Below are positions 18,644 to 28,233 of a DNA stretch of 64,000 nt, piece after piece. How positions within the stretch are numbered: the stretch's first letter is position 1; each line of letters starts with the position of its first letter. The notes under the pieces are model-generated. The model was not told the origin of the DNA and ran no database searches. It was given only the letters and a program-made list of their open reading frames with translations. The translations under genes were made by a program, and so were the position numbers. Origin of the DNA: PFJX01 sp040751755 (GTDB taxonomy: Bacteria; Pseudomonadota; Gammaproteobacteria; Burkholderiales; Thiobacillaceae); NCBI GenBank assembly GCA_040751755.1, contig JBFMHC010000010.1:124001-188000 (forward strand), read 5' to 3'.

Positions 18644-20314
18644 ATGGATACCCAGCGCCTCATCGCCTTCATCGTTTTTTCCTTCTCCCTGTTGCTGCTG
18701 TGGGACAACTGGCAGGCTTATAACAACCCGAAGCCGGTAGCGGGCCCGGCAGCCCCGGTGGCGGTTGGCAGCACCGCGGGCCAGCCGGGCGAGGTCCCGA
18801 GCGGGGTGGGCGCGCCGGCGCGGGTGGACGCAGCACTGCGGCCGGAGGCGGGGCAGAGCACCAGAGGCGCGCGCGCCAAGGTCGTCACCGACGTGCTGAG
18901 CGCAGAGATCGACGCCAACGGCGGTGACATCCGCCAGATGCAGTTCTCGCGCTATCTCCAGGATGACGATTCCGGGAAGCCCTTCCAGCTGTTCGAGGAG
19001 TTGCCGGGGCGCAACTATTTCGCGCAGTCCGGCTTCATCGGCGGCCTGCTGCCGACGCACAAGACCGTGTATCAGCTGACGCCCGGGGAATACCGACTCA
19101 AGGATGGCGAGAACAGCCTGAAGGTGGTGCTGAGGGCCGAGCTCAACGGCGTCCTGGTGGAGCGCATCTATACCTTCCACCGCGGCAGCTACGTGGTCGA
19201 TCTGGATACGCGCGTGGTCAACCACGGCACCGCGCCGGTGAGCGGCGAGCCGTACTACCAGTTCCTGCGCCACGGCGAGGCGCCCGAGGGACAGTCCACC
19301 TTCCTGCACACCTTTACCGGCCCGGCCGTCTACACGGAGGCCGGCAAGTTCCAGAAGGCCAGCTTCGAGGACATCGCCGCCGGCAAGCAGGAACACGTCA
19401 AGCAGGCCAAGGATGGATGGCTGGGCATGGTGCAGCACCATTTCTTCGCCGCCTGGCTGAGCAAGGACCCCGCCGACCAGACCGAACGCGCCTACTACAC
19501 GCGTTCCCTGGGCAACGGCCTATACAGCGCAGGCGAGATCCGCCCCGCCCTGAAGGTGAACCCGGGCGAGGAGAAGAGCATCTCCATGCGTCTTTACGCC
19601 GGCCCGCAGGAACTCGAGAAGATCAAGTCCCTGGCCCCCGGCCTCGATCTGGTGGTGGACTACGGCTGGCTGACCATCCTCGCCTATCCGATCTTCGTCG
19701 CCCTCAGCATGATCCACAAACTGGTCGCCAACTGGGGCGTGGCGATCATCATCCTCACCGTGCTGATCAAGCTGGTCTTCTATCCCCTCTCCGCGGCCAG
19801 CTACAAGTCCATGGCGAAGATGCGCAAGCTGGCGCCGCGCCTGCAGCACCTGAAGGAGCGCTACGGCGACGACCGGCAGAAGATGCACGAGCAGATGATG
19901 AAGATCTATCAGGAGGAGAAGATCAACCCGCTCGGCGGCTGCCTGCCGATCCTGATCCAGATCCCCGTGTTCATCGCCCTCTACTGGGCCCTGCTGGGCG
20001 CCGTCGAGTTGCGCCAGGCGCCGTTCGCGCTGTGGATCACCGACCTGTCGAAGCCTGACCCGTACTACGTGTTGCCCGTCGTCATGGCCATCACCTCCTA
20101 CATCCAGGTGAAGCTGTCCCCCGCCTCGCCCGACCCGGTGCAGCAGAAGGTGATGATGGCGATGCCCCTCGTCTTTTCCGTGATGTTCATCTTCTTCCCG
20201 GCCGGCCTGGTGCTGTACTGGCTGGTCAACAACGTCCTGTCGATCCTGCAGCAGTGGCGCATCAACCACGTCATCGAGAACGCAGGCAAGGCAGCGAACG
20301 ATAGCAAGCACTAA
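18644..20314 (+). CDS. yidC: Membrane protein insertase YidC
   Basis: This 556-residue inner-membrane insertase works alone or with SecYEG. It has an N-terminal membrane anchor (RLIAFIVFSFSLLLLWDNW), a large periplasmic beta domain (about 60-340) and the conserved Oxa1-type core: AYPIFVALSMIHKLVANWGVAI, then the hydrophilic hairpin KMRKLAPRLQHLKERYGDDR, QIPVFIALYWALLGAVELR, and the last segment FPAGLVLYWLVNNVLSILQQW. Length and order fit Gram-negative YidC. Confidence 0.97.
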   Translation: MDTQRLIAFIVFSFSLLLLWDNWQAYNNPKPVAGPAAPVAVGSTAGQPGEVPSGVGAPARVDAALRPEAGQSTRGARAKVVTDVLSAEIDANGGDIRQMQFSRYLQDDDSGKPFQLFEELPGRNYFAQSGFIGGLLPTHKTVYQLTPGEYRLKDGENSLKVVLRAELNGVLVERIYTFHRGSYVVDLDTRVVNHGTAPVSGEPYYQFLRHGEAPEGQSTFLHTFTGPAVYTEAGKFQKASFEDIAAGKQEHVKQAKDGWLGMVQHHFFAAWLSKDPADQTERAYYTRSLGNGLYSAGEIRPALKVNPGEEKSISMRLYAGPQELEKIKSLAPGLDLVVDYGWLTILAYPIFVALSMIHKLVANWGVAIIILTVLIKLVFYPLSAASYKSMAKMRKLAPRLQHLKERYGDDRQKMHEQMMKIYQEEKINPLGGCLPILIQIPVFIALYWALLGAVELRQAPFALWITDLSKPDPYYVLPVVMAITSYIQVKLSPASPDPVQQKVMMAMPLVFSVMFIFFPAGLVLYWLVNNVLSILQQWRINHVIENAGKAANDSKH

Positions 20315-20332
20315 CTTACGGACCGCCGGGCG

Positions 20333-21673
20333 GTGAAGGCCTCGATCCTCACTGAAGCGATCGCCGCCGTCGCCACCGCGCCCGGACGCGGCGGCATCGG
20401 CGTGGTCCGCGTCTCCTGTCCGGACCCGCAGCCCTTCATCCAGGGTCTGATCGGCAGACCGCTCAAGCCCCGGCATGCGCACCACGCCAGGTTCCTCGAC
20501 CGCACAGGCGACGTCCTGGACGATGGCATTGCCGTCTGGTTTCCCGCCCCGAACTCCTTCACCGGCGAGCATGTCGTCGAGCTGCAGGGCCATGGCGGTC
20601 CCTTCGTGTTGCAGGCCGTGCTGGAGCGTTGTCTGGAACTCGGCGCCCGCCTCGCGCAGCCGGGCGAGTTCAGCCGCCGCGCCTTCCTCAACGGCAAGCT
20701 CGACCTCGCCCAGGCAGAGGCCATCGCCGATCTGATCGACGCAGGCAGCCGGCAGGCGGCGCGTTCCGCCCTGCGCGCCCTGGAGGGAGAGTTCTCGCAC
20801 CGCATCGAGCCGCTCAAGGACGGCCTCGTGCAACTGCGCATGCTGGTCGAGGCGACCCTGGACTTCCCCGAGGAGGACATCGACTTCCTGGAAAAGGCGG
20901 ACGCCTGGGGCCGGCTGGATACGCTGGGCGCGCAATTGCAGGCCGTCCTCGCCAGTACCCGCCAGGGCGTGCTGCTGCGCGACGGCCTCAACGTGGTGCT
21001 GATCGGCCAGCCCAATGTCGGCAAGTCGAGCCTGCTCAACCGGCTCGCCGGCTTCGAGGCGGCGATCGTCACCGACGTGGCCGGCACCACGCGCGACACC
21101 CTGCGCGAGGCGATCCAGATCGAGGGCGTGCCCCTGCACGTCATCGACACCGCGGGCCTGCGCGAGACCGAGGATGCCGTGGAGCGGCTGGGCATCGAAC
21201 GGACCTGGGCGGCGGTGGCGAAGGCCGACATCGCCCTGCTGCTGATCGATGCCCAGCACGGGGTGGGTCCGGCGGAGGCGGAGATCCTCAAGCACCTGCC
21301 GCAGATTCCGCTGCTGACGGTGCACAACAAGATCGACCAGAGCGGTGACGTGCCGCATCTGAGCGCGGATGGGCAGGAGGTGTGGCTCTCCGCCAAACAG
21401 GGTGAAGGGCTGGACCTGCTGCGCGCGCGCCTGTTGGAGATGGCGGGCTGGCAGCAGAGCGGCGAAGGGGTATACACGGCGCGCACGCGCCACCTGGATG
21501 CCTTGCGGCGTGCCGAGGCGCACCTGGGCGAGGCGCGCCGCGCGGGTCAGCAGCTGGAGTTGTTCGCGGAGGAGTTGCGTCTGGCGCAGGTCGCCTTGGG
21601 TGAGATCACCGGCGAATTCACGGCCGATGACCTGCTTGGCGTGATCTTCAGCCAGTTCTGCATCGGCAAGTAG
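20333..21673 (+). CDS. mnmE: tRNA modification GTPase MnmE
   Basis: The 446-residue protein works with MnmG to make 5-carboxymethylaminomethyl-uridine at tRNA wobble position 34. It starts at GTG (20333). It has an N-terminal folate-binding domain (IAAVATAPGRGGIGVVRVS), a helical domain, an inserted G domain with GQPNVGKSSLLN near residue 224, DTAGLRETED and NKID, and the catalytic C-terminal CIGK. Its partner mnmG lies 2.4 kb downstream. Confidence 0.97.
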   Translation: MKASILTEAIAAVATAPGRGGIGVVRVSCPDPQPFIQGLIGRPLKPRHAHHARFLDRTGDVLDDGIAVWFPAPNSFTGEHVVELQGHGGPFVLQAVLERCLELGARLAQPGEFSRRAFLNGKLDLAQAEAIADLIDAGSRQAARSALRALEGEFSHRIEPLKDGLVQLRMLVEATLDFPEEDIDFLEKADAWGRLDTLGAQLQAVLASTRQGVLLRDGLNVVLIGQPNVGKSSLLNRLAGFEAAIVTDVAGTTRDTLREAIQIEGVPLHVIDTAGLRETEDAVERLGIERTWAAVAKADIALLLIDAQHGVGPAEAEILKHLPQIPLLTVHNKIDQSGDVPHLSADGQEVWLSAKQGEGLDLLRARLLEMAGWQQSGEGVYTARTRHLDALRRAEAHLGEARRAGQQLELFAEELRLAQVALGEITGEFTADDLLGVIFSQFCIGK

Positions 21674-21689
21674 GCGCTGGCGCCCTGGC

Positions 21690-22046
21690 TTAGACGAGCA
21701 CCCAGCTGCCGGAGGTGCCGCAGCGGCGCAGTTCGCTTTCGTTGGTGGCGCAGAAGCTGAAGGCGTCGGGCCGGGTATCGTCCTGTGGCACGATGTCCAT
21801 GTGTTCCATATGCCAGCGCAGGCCGGACAGGAACATCAGTTCATCCAGCACGTCGGCGGGGAAGCCCTGGCGACCGCCACGTGTGTCGATGAGCAGGCTG
21901 CCCAGGTAGTCGTCGATGTCGCCGCCTTGCCAACGGCGCGAGAGTTCGCCGGCGATGCGTGCGAAACGGACCTCGATGGCCGAGTCGGGACGAGTCGGGC
22001 CGTCCTGCAGGAGGTGTTGCGATACGAGTCGAAGGTATTCACTCAT
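21690..22046 (-). CDS. Hypothetical 118-residue protein
   Basis: An unrecognised cytosolic protein. The ATG at 22046 (MSEYLRLVSQHLL) is preferred to an upstream start that would add 13 unconvincing residues. It is acidic with predicted helices (DVLDELMFLSGLRWHMEHMDI) and no signal peptide. It is convergent with mnmE and divergent from the ABC exporter, so it is a single-gene unit inserted in a conserved block. Confidence 0.65.
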   Translation of the reverse strand: MSEYLRLVSQHLLQDGPTRPDSAIEVRFARIAGELSRRWQGGDIDDYLGSLLIDTRGGRQGFPADVLDELMFLSGLRWHMEHMDIVPQDDTRPDAFSFCATNESELRRCGTSGSWVLV

Positions 22047-22141
22047 GATGCGAGTCCGCAATGTGTCATGACCATTACAAAGCAAGCCCGGTGCCAGGCA
22101 TCTGCATCAAAAAATATCCAGTTAATTCAACAGGTTGATTT

Positions 22142-23986
22142 GTGGATAAGGAAAAATTGACGACGATTGCGCGGAATCATGACGGCGTCGACGAAATCTC
22201 GACCGCGAACGGCGGGTTTTCGCTCGGCTGGCGCGACATCCTGCGCGAGCTGCTGCCGCATCGCGCCAGCCTGCTCAAGGGCAACCTGATCGCCATCCTC
22301 GCGGTGCTCTGCGCGGTGCCGGTGCCGCTGTTCCTGCCGGTGCTGGTGGACGAGGTGCTGCTGCACCGGCCGGGCGGCTTCATCGCCTTTTTCTCTCCCT
22401 GGTTCCCGCCGGCCTGGCACGGCCCGGTGCTGTTCGTGGGCATCGCACTGTTGCTCACGGTCGGCCTGCGCCTGGCCTCCATCCTGCTCAACGTCTGGCA
22501 GCTGCGCACCTTCTCCCTGATCTCAAAGGAGGTGGTGTACCGCCTGCGCGCGCGCATGCTGGGGCAGTTGTCGCGCATCGCCCTGTCGGAATACGAGACC
22601 CTCGGCTCCGGGCGGGTGACCTCGCACTTCGTCACCGACCTGAATGCCCTGGACGGCTTCCTCGGCGCCTCTGTGTCGGGCTTCCTGGTGGCGGTGCTGT
22701 CGGTGGTGGGGGTGGCGGCGGTGCTGCTGTGGATGCACTGGCAGCTGGCCCTCTTCATCCTCCTGCTCAATCCGCTGGTCATCGGCCTGTCAAGCCGTCT
22801 TGGCAAGCGGGTCAAGGAACTCAAGAAGCGCGAGAACTCCGCCTTCGAGGCCTTCCAGGAGGCGCTGGCGGAGACCCTGGACGCGCTCAACCAGATCCGC
22901 GCCATGAACCGCGAGCCACACTATCTGCGGGGCGTGACCGGCAAGGCGGCGGAGATCCGCCGTCACGCCGCCGCCTACGCCTGGAAGACGGACGCCATGA
23001 ACCGCGTGTCCTTCTTCGTCTTCCTCACCGGCTTCGACGCCTTCCGCGCCGTCGCCATGCTCATGGTGGTGTTCTCCGACCTCAGCATCGGCGAGATGCT
23101 GGCGGTGTTCAGCTACCTCTGGTTCATGATGTCGCCGGTACAGGAGATCATCAACATCCAGTACGCCTGGTATGCGGCCAACGCCGCGCTGGGACGGATC
23201 AACGGCCTGCTCGCGCTGAAGCCGGCGCAGGATGGCAGCGGCCGCCTCGACCCGTTCGCCGGGCAGGACACGGTGGGGGTGAGCCTGGAGGGCGTCTCGT
23301 TCTCCTATGCCGACGGCGACACCGTGCTGGACGACGTCAGCCTGGAGATCGCCGCGGGCGAGAAGGTGGCGCTGGTCGGCGCCTCCGGCGGCGGCAAGTC
23401 GACCCTGGTGCAGGCCCTGCTCGGCCTCTACCCGCTGCGCGAGGGGGCGATCCGCTACGGCGGCGTGGACGTGCGCGACAGCTCGTGGGACCGCATCCGC
23501 GAGGGCGTCGGCGTGGTGCTGCAGCACCCGGTCCTGTTCAACGCCAGCGTGCGCGAGAACCTGTGCATGGGCCGGGATTATCGCGACGAGGAGCTGTGGC
23601 ACGCGCTCGGGATCGCCCAGCTCAAGGACTTCGTCGCCGGGCTACCGCAGGGCCTGGACAGCATGGTCGGCAAGAATGGGGTGCGCCTCTCCGGCGGGCA
23701 GCGGCAGCGCCTGGCGATCGCGCGCATGGTGGTGGGGCGCCCCAAGGTGGTGATCCTCGACGAGGCGACCTCGGCCCTGGACAGCGATACCGAGCACCGC
23801 CTGCACGCGGCGATGGCGGAATTCCTCGCGCACAGGACCACCCTGATCATCGCCCACCGCCTCTCCGCGGTACGCCAGGCGGACCGCATCCTGGTGTTCG
23901 AGGACGGCCGCATCGTCGAGCAGGGCGACCACGACAGCCTGATGCGGCGGGGCGGCCTGTATCACAAGCTGTACGCGCACGCGTGA
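22142..23986 (+). CDS. ABC exporter, fused membrane and ATPase domains
   Basis: A 614-residue half-transporter of the MsbA/MDR type. The N-terminal six-helix domain (about 30-330) is followed by an ATPase with Walker A GASGGGKSTL, Q-loop, signature LSGGQRQRLAIARM, Walker B VVILDEATSALD and the H-loop IIAHRLSAV. It would work as a homodimer exporting a lipid, peptide or drug; the substrate cannot be read from sequence. The GTG start at 22142 lies within a DnaA-box-like TGTGGATAA. The gene interrupts the usual mnmE-mnmG neighbourhood. Confidence 0.9.
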   Translation: MDKEKLTTIARNHDGVDEISTANGGFSLGWRDILRELLPHRASLLKGNLIAILAVLCAVPVPLFLPVLVDEVLLHRPGGFIAFFSPWFPPAWHGPVLFVGIALLLTVGLRLASILLNVWQLRTFSLISKEVVYRLRARMLGQLSRIALSEYETLGSGRVTSHFVTDLNALDGFLGASVSGFLVAVLSVVGVAAVLLWMHWQLALFILLLNPLVIGLSSRLGKRVKELKKRENSAFEAFQEALAETLDALNQIRAMNREPHYLRGVTGKAAEIRRHAAAYAWKTDAMNRVSFFVFLTGFDAFRAVAMLMVVFSDLSIGEMLAVFSYLWFMMSPVQEIINIQYAWYAANAALGRINGLLALKPAQDGSGRLDPFAGQDTVGVSLEGVSFSYADGDTVLDDVSLEIAAGEKVALVGASGGGKSTLVQALLGLYPLREGAIRYGGVDVRDSSWDRIREGVGVVLQHPVLFNASVRENLCMGRDYRDEELWHALGIAQLKDFVAGLPQGLDSMVGKNGVRLSGGQRQRLAIARMVVGRPKVVILDEATSALDSDTEHRLHAAMAEFLAHRTTLIIAHRLSAVRQADRILVFEDGRIVEQGDHDSLMRRGGLYHKLYAHA

Positions 23987-23990
23987 GGGG

Positions 23991-24006
23991 TGTTTCACGT
24001 GAAACC
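23991..24006. promoter_or_regulatory. parS-like site upstream of mnmG
   Basis: TGTTTCACGTGAAACC matches the parS consensus TGTTNCACGTGAAACA at all defined positions but the last. It lies in the 78-bp gap between the ABC exporter and mnmG, 2.6 kb from parA, and is the copy closest to parAB. Confidence 0.85.
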
Positions 24007-24064
24007 GGAGGCGGACGAGATTAGAATGCGCCCCCTTGGTGTGAGTTATTGGAGCCGTTAGCCC

Positions 24065-25957
24065 ATGCGCTACGCGGAGCATTTCGACGTGATCGTGGTC
24101 GGCGGCGGGCATGCCGGCACGGAGGCCGCGCTGGCCCCCGCGCGCATGGGCCTGAAAACGCTGCTGCTCACGCACAACATCGAGACGCTCGGCGCCATGT
24201 CCTGCAACCCCTCGATCGGCGGCATCGGCAAGGGCCACCTGGTCAAGGAGGTCGATGCGCTGGGCGGCGCCATGGCCATCGCCACCGACGAATCGGGCAT
24301 CCAGTTCCGCACCCTCAACGCCTCCAAGGGCCCCGCGGTGCGCGCCACGCGCGCCCAGGCCGACCGCGTGCTGTACAAGCAGGCGATCCGCTCGCGCCTG
24401 GAGAACCAGGCCAACCTGACCCTGTTCCAGCAGGCGGTGGACGACCTGATCCTGGAGGGCGACGCGGTCGCCGGCGTGCGTACCCAGCTCGGCATCGAGT
24501 TCATGGCGCGCAACGTGGTGCTCACCACCGGTACCTTCCTCGCCGGTCTGATCCACGTCGGCCTGGAAAACTTCAAGGCCGGGCGCATGGGCGACCCGCC
24601 AGCGGTCTCGCTCGCCGCCCGCCTGCGCGAGCTGAACCTGCCGGTGGGCCGCCTGAAGACCGGCACGCCGCCGCGTATCGACGGGCGCAGCATCGATTTC
24701 TCGGCGATGACCGAGCAGCCCGGAGACACGCCGGAGCCGGTGTTCTCCTTCATGGGCCGGCGCGACATGCACCCGCGCCAGCTGCCGTGCTGGATCACCC
24801 AGACCAACGCGCGCACCCACGAGATCATCCTCGCCGGCCTCGACCGCTCGCCGCTCTACACCGGCGTGATCGAGGGCGTGGGGCCGCGCTACTGCCCGTC
24901 GATCGAGGACAAGATCCACCGTTTCGCCGACAAGCCGAGCCACAACGTGTTCCTCGAACCGGAGGGCCTGACCACCCACGAGTTCTACCCGAACGGCGTC
25001 TCCACCAGCCTGCCCTTCGACGTGCAGCTGGCGCTGGTGCGCTCGATCCGCGGCCTGGAGCGGGCGCACATCCTGCGCCCCGGCTACGCCATCGAATACG
25101 ACTACTACGACCCGCGAGGACTCATGCCCAGCCTGGAGACCAAGGCGATCGCGGGCCTGTTCTTCGCCGGCCAGATCAACGGCACCACCGGCTACGAGGA
25201 GGCCGCCGCGCAGGGCCTGCTGGCGGGACTCAACGCCGGCCTGCGTGCACGCGGCGAGGCGGCCTGGTGGCCGCGCCGCGACCAGGCCTATCTCGGCGTC
25301 ATGGTCGACGACCTGACCACGCGCGGCGTGCTGGAGCCCTACCGCATGTTCACCAGCCGCGCCGAATACCGCCTGTCCCTGCGCGAGGACAACGCCGACG
25401 CACGCCTCACCGAGCAGGGCCGGGCGATGGGTGTGGTCGACGATGCGCGCTGGACGCGCTTCCAGGAGAAGCAGGAGGCGGTTGAGCGCGAGACGCAGCG
25501 CCTCAAGTCCACCTGGGTGAACCCCGCCCTGCTGCCGGCGGCGGAGGCCGAGGCGGTCCTGGGCAAGGCGATCGAACGCGAGTACAACCTGTTCGAGCTG
25601 CTGCGCCGCCCCGAGGTGAGCTACGACGGTATCCTCGCCCTGCCCGGCGGCGCGCCGGGCCTGGCGGACGCGGAGTCGCGCGAGCAGGTGGAGATCGCCG
25701 CCAAATACGCCGGCTACGTGACGCGCCAGCAGGAGGAGGTCGAGCGGCTGCGCGTACTCGAGGACCAGCCCTTGCCGAGCGACTTCGACTACATGCGCCT
25801 CGCCAGCCTGTCGATCGAGGTGCGGCAGAAACTCAACGCCGCGAAGCCCGCGACCCTCGGCCAGGCGGCGCGCGTCTCCGGTGTCACGCCGGCAGCGATC
25901 TCCGTGCTCCTGGTGCACATCAAGCGCGGCGACCTGAACGTTGGGGGGCAGGAATGA
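24065..25957 (+). CDS. mnmG: tRNA uridine-5-carboxymethylaminomethyl modification enzyme MnmG
   Basis: The FAD-binding partner of MnmE, 630 residues. It has the dinucleotide-binding motif VVGGGHAGTEAA near residues 11-22, the family block LGAMSCNPSIGGIGKGHLVKEVDALGG, the catalytic Cys region RLKTGTPPRIDGRSID, NGTTGYEEAAAQGL and a helical C-terminus ending IKRGDLNVGG. The last codons overlap rsmG by 4 bp (ATGA), so the two are translationally coupled. Confidence 0.97.
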   Translation: MRYAEHFDVIVVGGGHAGTEAALAPARMGLKTLLLTHNIETLGAMSCNPSIGGIGKGHLVKEVDALGGAMAIATDESGIQFRTLNASKGPAVRATRAQADRVLYKQAIRSRLENQANLTLFQQAVDDLILEGDAVAGVRTQLGIEFMARNVVLTTGTFLAGLIHVGLENFKAGRMGDPPAVSLAARLRELNLPVGRLKTGTPPRIDGRSIDFSAMTEQPGDTPEPVFSFMGRRDMHPRQLPCWITQTNARTHEIILAGLDRSPLYTGVIEGVGPRYCPSIEDKIHRFADKPSHNVFLEPEGLTTHEFYPNGVSTSLPFDVQLALVRSIRGLERAHILRPGYAIEYDYYDPRGLMPSLETKAIAGLFFAGQINGTTGYEEAAAQGLLAGLNAGLRARGEAAWWPRRDQAYLGVMVDDLTTRGVLEPYRMFTSRAEYRLSLREDNADARLTEQGRAMGVVDDARWTRFQEKQEAVERETQRLKSTWVNPALLPAAEAEAVLGKAIEREYNLFELLRRPEVSYDGILALPGGAPGLADAESREQVEIAAKYAGYVTRQQEEVERLRVLEDQPLPSDFDYMRLASLSIEVRQKLNAAKPATLGQAARVSGVTPAAISVLLVHIKRGDLNVGGQE

Positions 25958-26577
25958 AGCAGCTCGCGGAACGGCTCGCCACCGCCATCGCCGAGATGGG
26001 GCTGGAACTGGCGCCGGCGCAGCAGGCGGCCCTGCTCGACTACCTGGCGCTGCTGGCGAAGTGGAACCGCACCTACAACCTCACCGCCATCCACGAGCCG
26101 GAGCGCATGCTCACCCACCACATCCTCGACAGCCTGGCCGTGCTGCCCCACGTCGGCCCCGGTCCCCTGCTCGACGTGGGCAGCGGCGCCGGCCTGCCCG
26201 GCATCCCCCTGGCCATCGCGCGGCCCGATCTCGACGTCACCCTGCTGGATGCCAGCCAGAAGAAATGCGGTTTCATGCAGCAGGCGGCGATCGAGCTGCG
26301 GCTGTCCGGGGTCAAGGTGGTGCACTCGCGCTGCGAGGAATACCGCCCCGCAGCCGGTTTCCCGCAGATCGTCTCGCGCGCCTTCAGCGAACTCGGCGAG
26401 TTCGTGCGCCTGACCGGCCACCTCCTGGCACCGGGCGGGGAATGGCTGGCCATGAAGGGACTCTACCCTGACGAGGAAATCACCCAGCTCAGGCAGGCGC
26501 GGGTCAGACGGGCGGTCAGCCTGCACATTCCGGGCCTGGAGGCCGACCGGCACCTCATCGTTATGGAAGCGACATAA
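25954..26577 (+). CDS. rsmG: 16S rRNA (guanine-527 N7) methyltransferase
   Basis: A 207-residue SAM-dependent methyltransferase that forms m7G527 in 16S rRNA. An N-terminal helical part with WNRTYNLTAIHEPERMLTHHILDSLAV precedes the SAM motif LLDVGSGAGLPGIPLAI near residue 72 and VTLLDASQKKCGFM. It overlaps mnmG by 4 bp and ends 3 bp before parA. Confidence 0.95.
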   Translation: MKQLAERLATAIAEMGLELAPAQQAALLDYLALLAKWNRTYNLTAIHEPERMLTHHILDSLAVLPHVGPGPLLDVGSGAGLPGIPLAIARPDLDVTLLDASQKKCGFMQQAAIELRLSGVKVVHSRCEEYRPAAGFPQIVSRAFSELGEFVRLTGHLLAPGGEWLAMKGLYPDEEITQLRQARVRRAVSLHIPGLEADRHLIVMEAT

Positions 26578-26580
26578 GCC

Positions 26581-27369
26581 ATGGCACGCATACTCGCCGT
26601 CACCAATCAGAAGGGCGGTGTCGGCAAGACCACCACCGCCGTCAACCTCGCCGCCGGCCTCGCCCACCTCGGCAAGCGCGTGCTGCTGGTCGACATGGAC
26701 CCGCAGGGCAACGCGACCACCGGCAGCGGCGTCGACAAGCAGCGTCTGGCCCACACCGTCTACCACCTGCTGTTGCGCGAGCAGCCGTTCGAGGCGGTGC
26801 GGGTGCGCACGGCCAGCGGCGACTTCGACGTCCTGCCGGCGAACCGCGACATGGCCGGCGCGGAGGTGGAACTGGTGCAGGCCGAGGAGCGCGAATACCG
26901 CCTCAAGCAGGCCCTGGAGGCGGTATCGGCGCAGTACGACTACATGCTCATCGACTGTCCGCCCGCGCTCAACCTGCTCACCGTCAACGCCCTCACCGCC
27001 GCACACGCGGTGGTCATCCCCATGCAGTGCGAGTACTTCGCGATCGAGGGCCTGGCGGACCTGGTCAACACCATCAAGAAGATCAAGGCGCGCCTCAACC
27101 CGGGACTGGTGATCGACGGCGTGGTGCGGGTGATGTTCGACAACCGCAACACCCTGGCGCAACACGTGTCGGACCAGCTCAAGGGGCATTTCGGCGCCAA
27201 GGTGTTCGACACCGTGGTGCCGCGCAACGTGCGGCTCGCCGAGGCGCCCAGCCACGGGCTCTCGGCGCTGCAGTACGACCGGACATCCAAGGGCGCGCAG
27301 GCGTATCTGCAGATGGCGCGGGAACTGATCGACAAACAGGCAACATCGGAAGGAAAGCGGCATGGCTAA
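26581..27369 (+). CDS. parA: Chromosome-partitioning ATPase ParA (Soj)
   Basis: A 262-residue Walker-type ATPase with the deviant Walker A KGGVGKTTTAVNLAAGL at residues 11-27, DMDPQGNATTG, and DYMLIDCPPALNLL. With ParB and parS it moves or positions the origin region. It is in the standard mnmG-rsmG-parA-parB order and overlaps parB by 8 bp. A second, more divergent ParA-like gene lies at 38519. Confidence 0.96.
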   Translation: MARILAVTNQKGGVGKTTTAVNLAAGLAHLGKRVLLVDMDPQGNATTGSGVDKQRLAHTVYHLLLREQPFEAVRVRTASGDFDVLPANRDMAGAEVELVQAEEREYRLKQALEAVSAQYDYMLIDCPPALNLLTVNALTAAHAVVIPMQCEYFAIEGLADLVNTIKKIKARLNPGLVIDGVVRVMFDNRNTLAQHVSDQLKGHFGAKVFDTVVPRNVRLAEAPSHGLSALQYDRTSKGAQAYLQMARELIDKQATSEGKRHG

Positions 27370-28198
27370 GCTGAAGGGACTCGGGCGCGGACTGGACGCC
27401 CTGTTGGGTGAAGGCGAAACCGCCGAGGGCGAGCGTCTGCTGACCCTGCCGGTGGAGAGCCTGGTGCCGGGCAAGTACCAGCCACGCACGCGCATGGACA
27501 CCGAGGCCCTCGCCGAGCTGGCCGAATCCATCAAGTCGCAGGGCCTGATGCAGCCGATCCTGGCGCGCGCGGTGCCGGGCGGCCGCTACGAGATCATCGC
27601 CGGCGAGCGGCGCTGGCGTGCCAGCCAGCTCGCAGGCCTCAGGGAGGTCTCGGTGCTGGTGCGCGAGGTGCCGGACGACGCGGCGCTGAAGATGGCCCTG
27701 ATCGAGAACATCCAGCGCGAGAACCTCAACCCCCTGGAAGAAGCGCAGGGCCTGCACCGTCTGATCCAGGAATTCGACATGACCCACCAGGCGGCGGCGG
27801 AGTCCGTGGGGCGCTCGCGCGTCGCTGTGACCAACCTGCTGCGCCTGCTGCAACTGGCGAAGCCGGTACAGGCACTGCTGATGAATGGCGAGCTGGACAT
27901 GGGCCATGCCCGTGCCCTGCTGCCGCTGTCGCATGCCAAGCAGGTGGACGCGGCGCATGAGATCGCGCGCCGCGAGCTCTCCGTGCGCGAGGCGGAACGC
28001 CTGGCGACCCGCATGCTCAAGCCCGCGGCCACCGCTCCGGTGCAGCGCGACCGGGACGTGGTGCGTCTGGAGGAGGAACTCTCGGAGCGCCTGGCGACCA
28101 GCGTGCAGATCCGCGCCAACCGCAAGGGCGCGGGCAAGCTCACCATTGAGTTCAGCGATCTCGAACAGCTGGATGGTCTGCTTGCCAGGATCAAATAA
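27362..28198 (+). CDS. parB: Chromosome-partitioning protein ParB
   Basis: The 278-residue CTPase clamp binds parS and spreads. The N-terminus carries the ParA-stimulating segment (GLGRGLDALLGE). The CTP-binding domain has YQPRTRMDTEALAELAESIKSQGLMQPILAR and GERRWRASQLAGL; the helix-turn-helix is near residues 139-165 (THQAAAESVGRSRVAVTNLLRLLQL), with a C-terminal dimerisation domain. Three matching parS sites are in the window. Confidence 0.96.
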   Translation: MAKLKGLGRGLDALLGEGETAEGERLLTLPVESLVPGKYQPRTRMDTEALAELAESIKSQGLMQPILARAVPGGRYEIIAGERRWRASQLAGLREVSVLVREVPDDAALKMALIENIQRENLNPLEEAQGLHRLIQEFDMTHQAAAESVGRSRVAVTNLLRLLQLAKPVQALLMNGELDMGHARALLPLSHAKQVDAAHEIARRELSVREAERLATRMLKPAATAPVQRDRDVVRLEEELSERLATSVQIRANRKGAGKLTIEFSDLEQLDGLLARIK

Positions 28199-28205
28199 TT
28201 TGATC

Positions 28206-28233
28206 GCAAATCATCAAAGTGTTTGATGATTGC
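28206..28233. repeat. Inverted repeat between parB and the atp operon
   Basis: Arms AATCATCAAA and TTTGATGATT with a 3-nt GTG centre form a perfect 10-bp inverted repeat at 28209-28231. It begins 11 bp after the parB stop and ends just upstream of the atp -10 element, overlapping where a -35 would lie. No T-run follows. It could end the parAB transcript, act as an operator, or both. Confidence 0.5.

Noticed and set aside
27161..27176. Additional CACGTG-type sites (for example at 27163, 35401, 45303, 46217) as parS
   Set aside because: They share only the central hexamer or less with parS; flanking bases do not match the 16-bp consensus.
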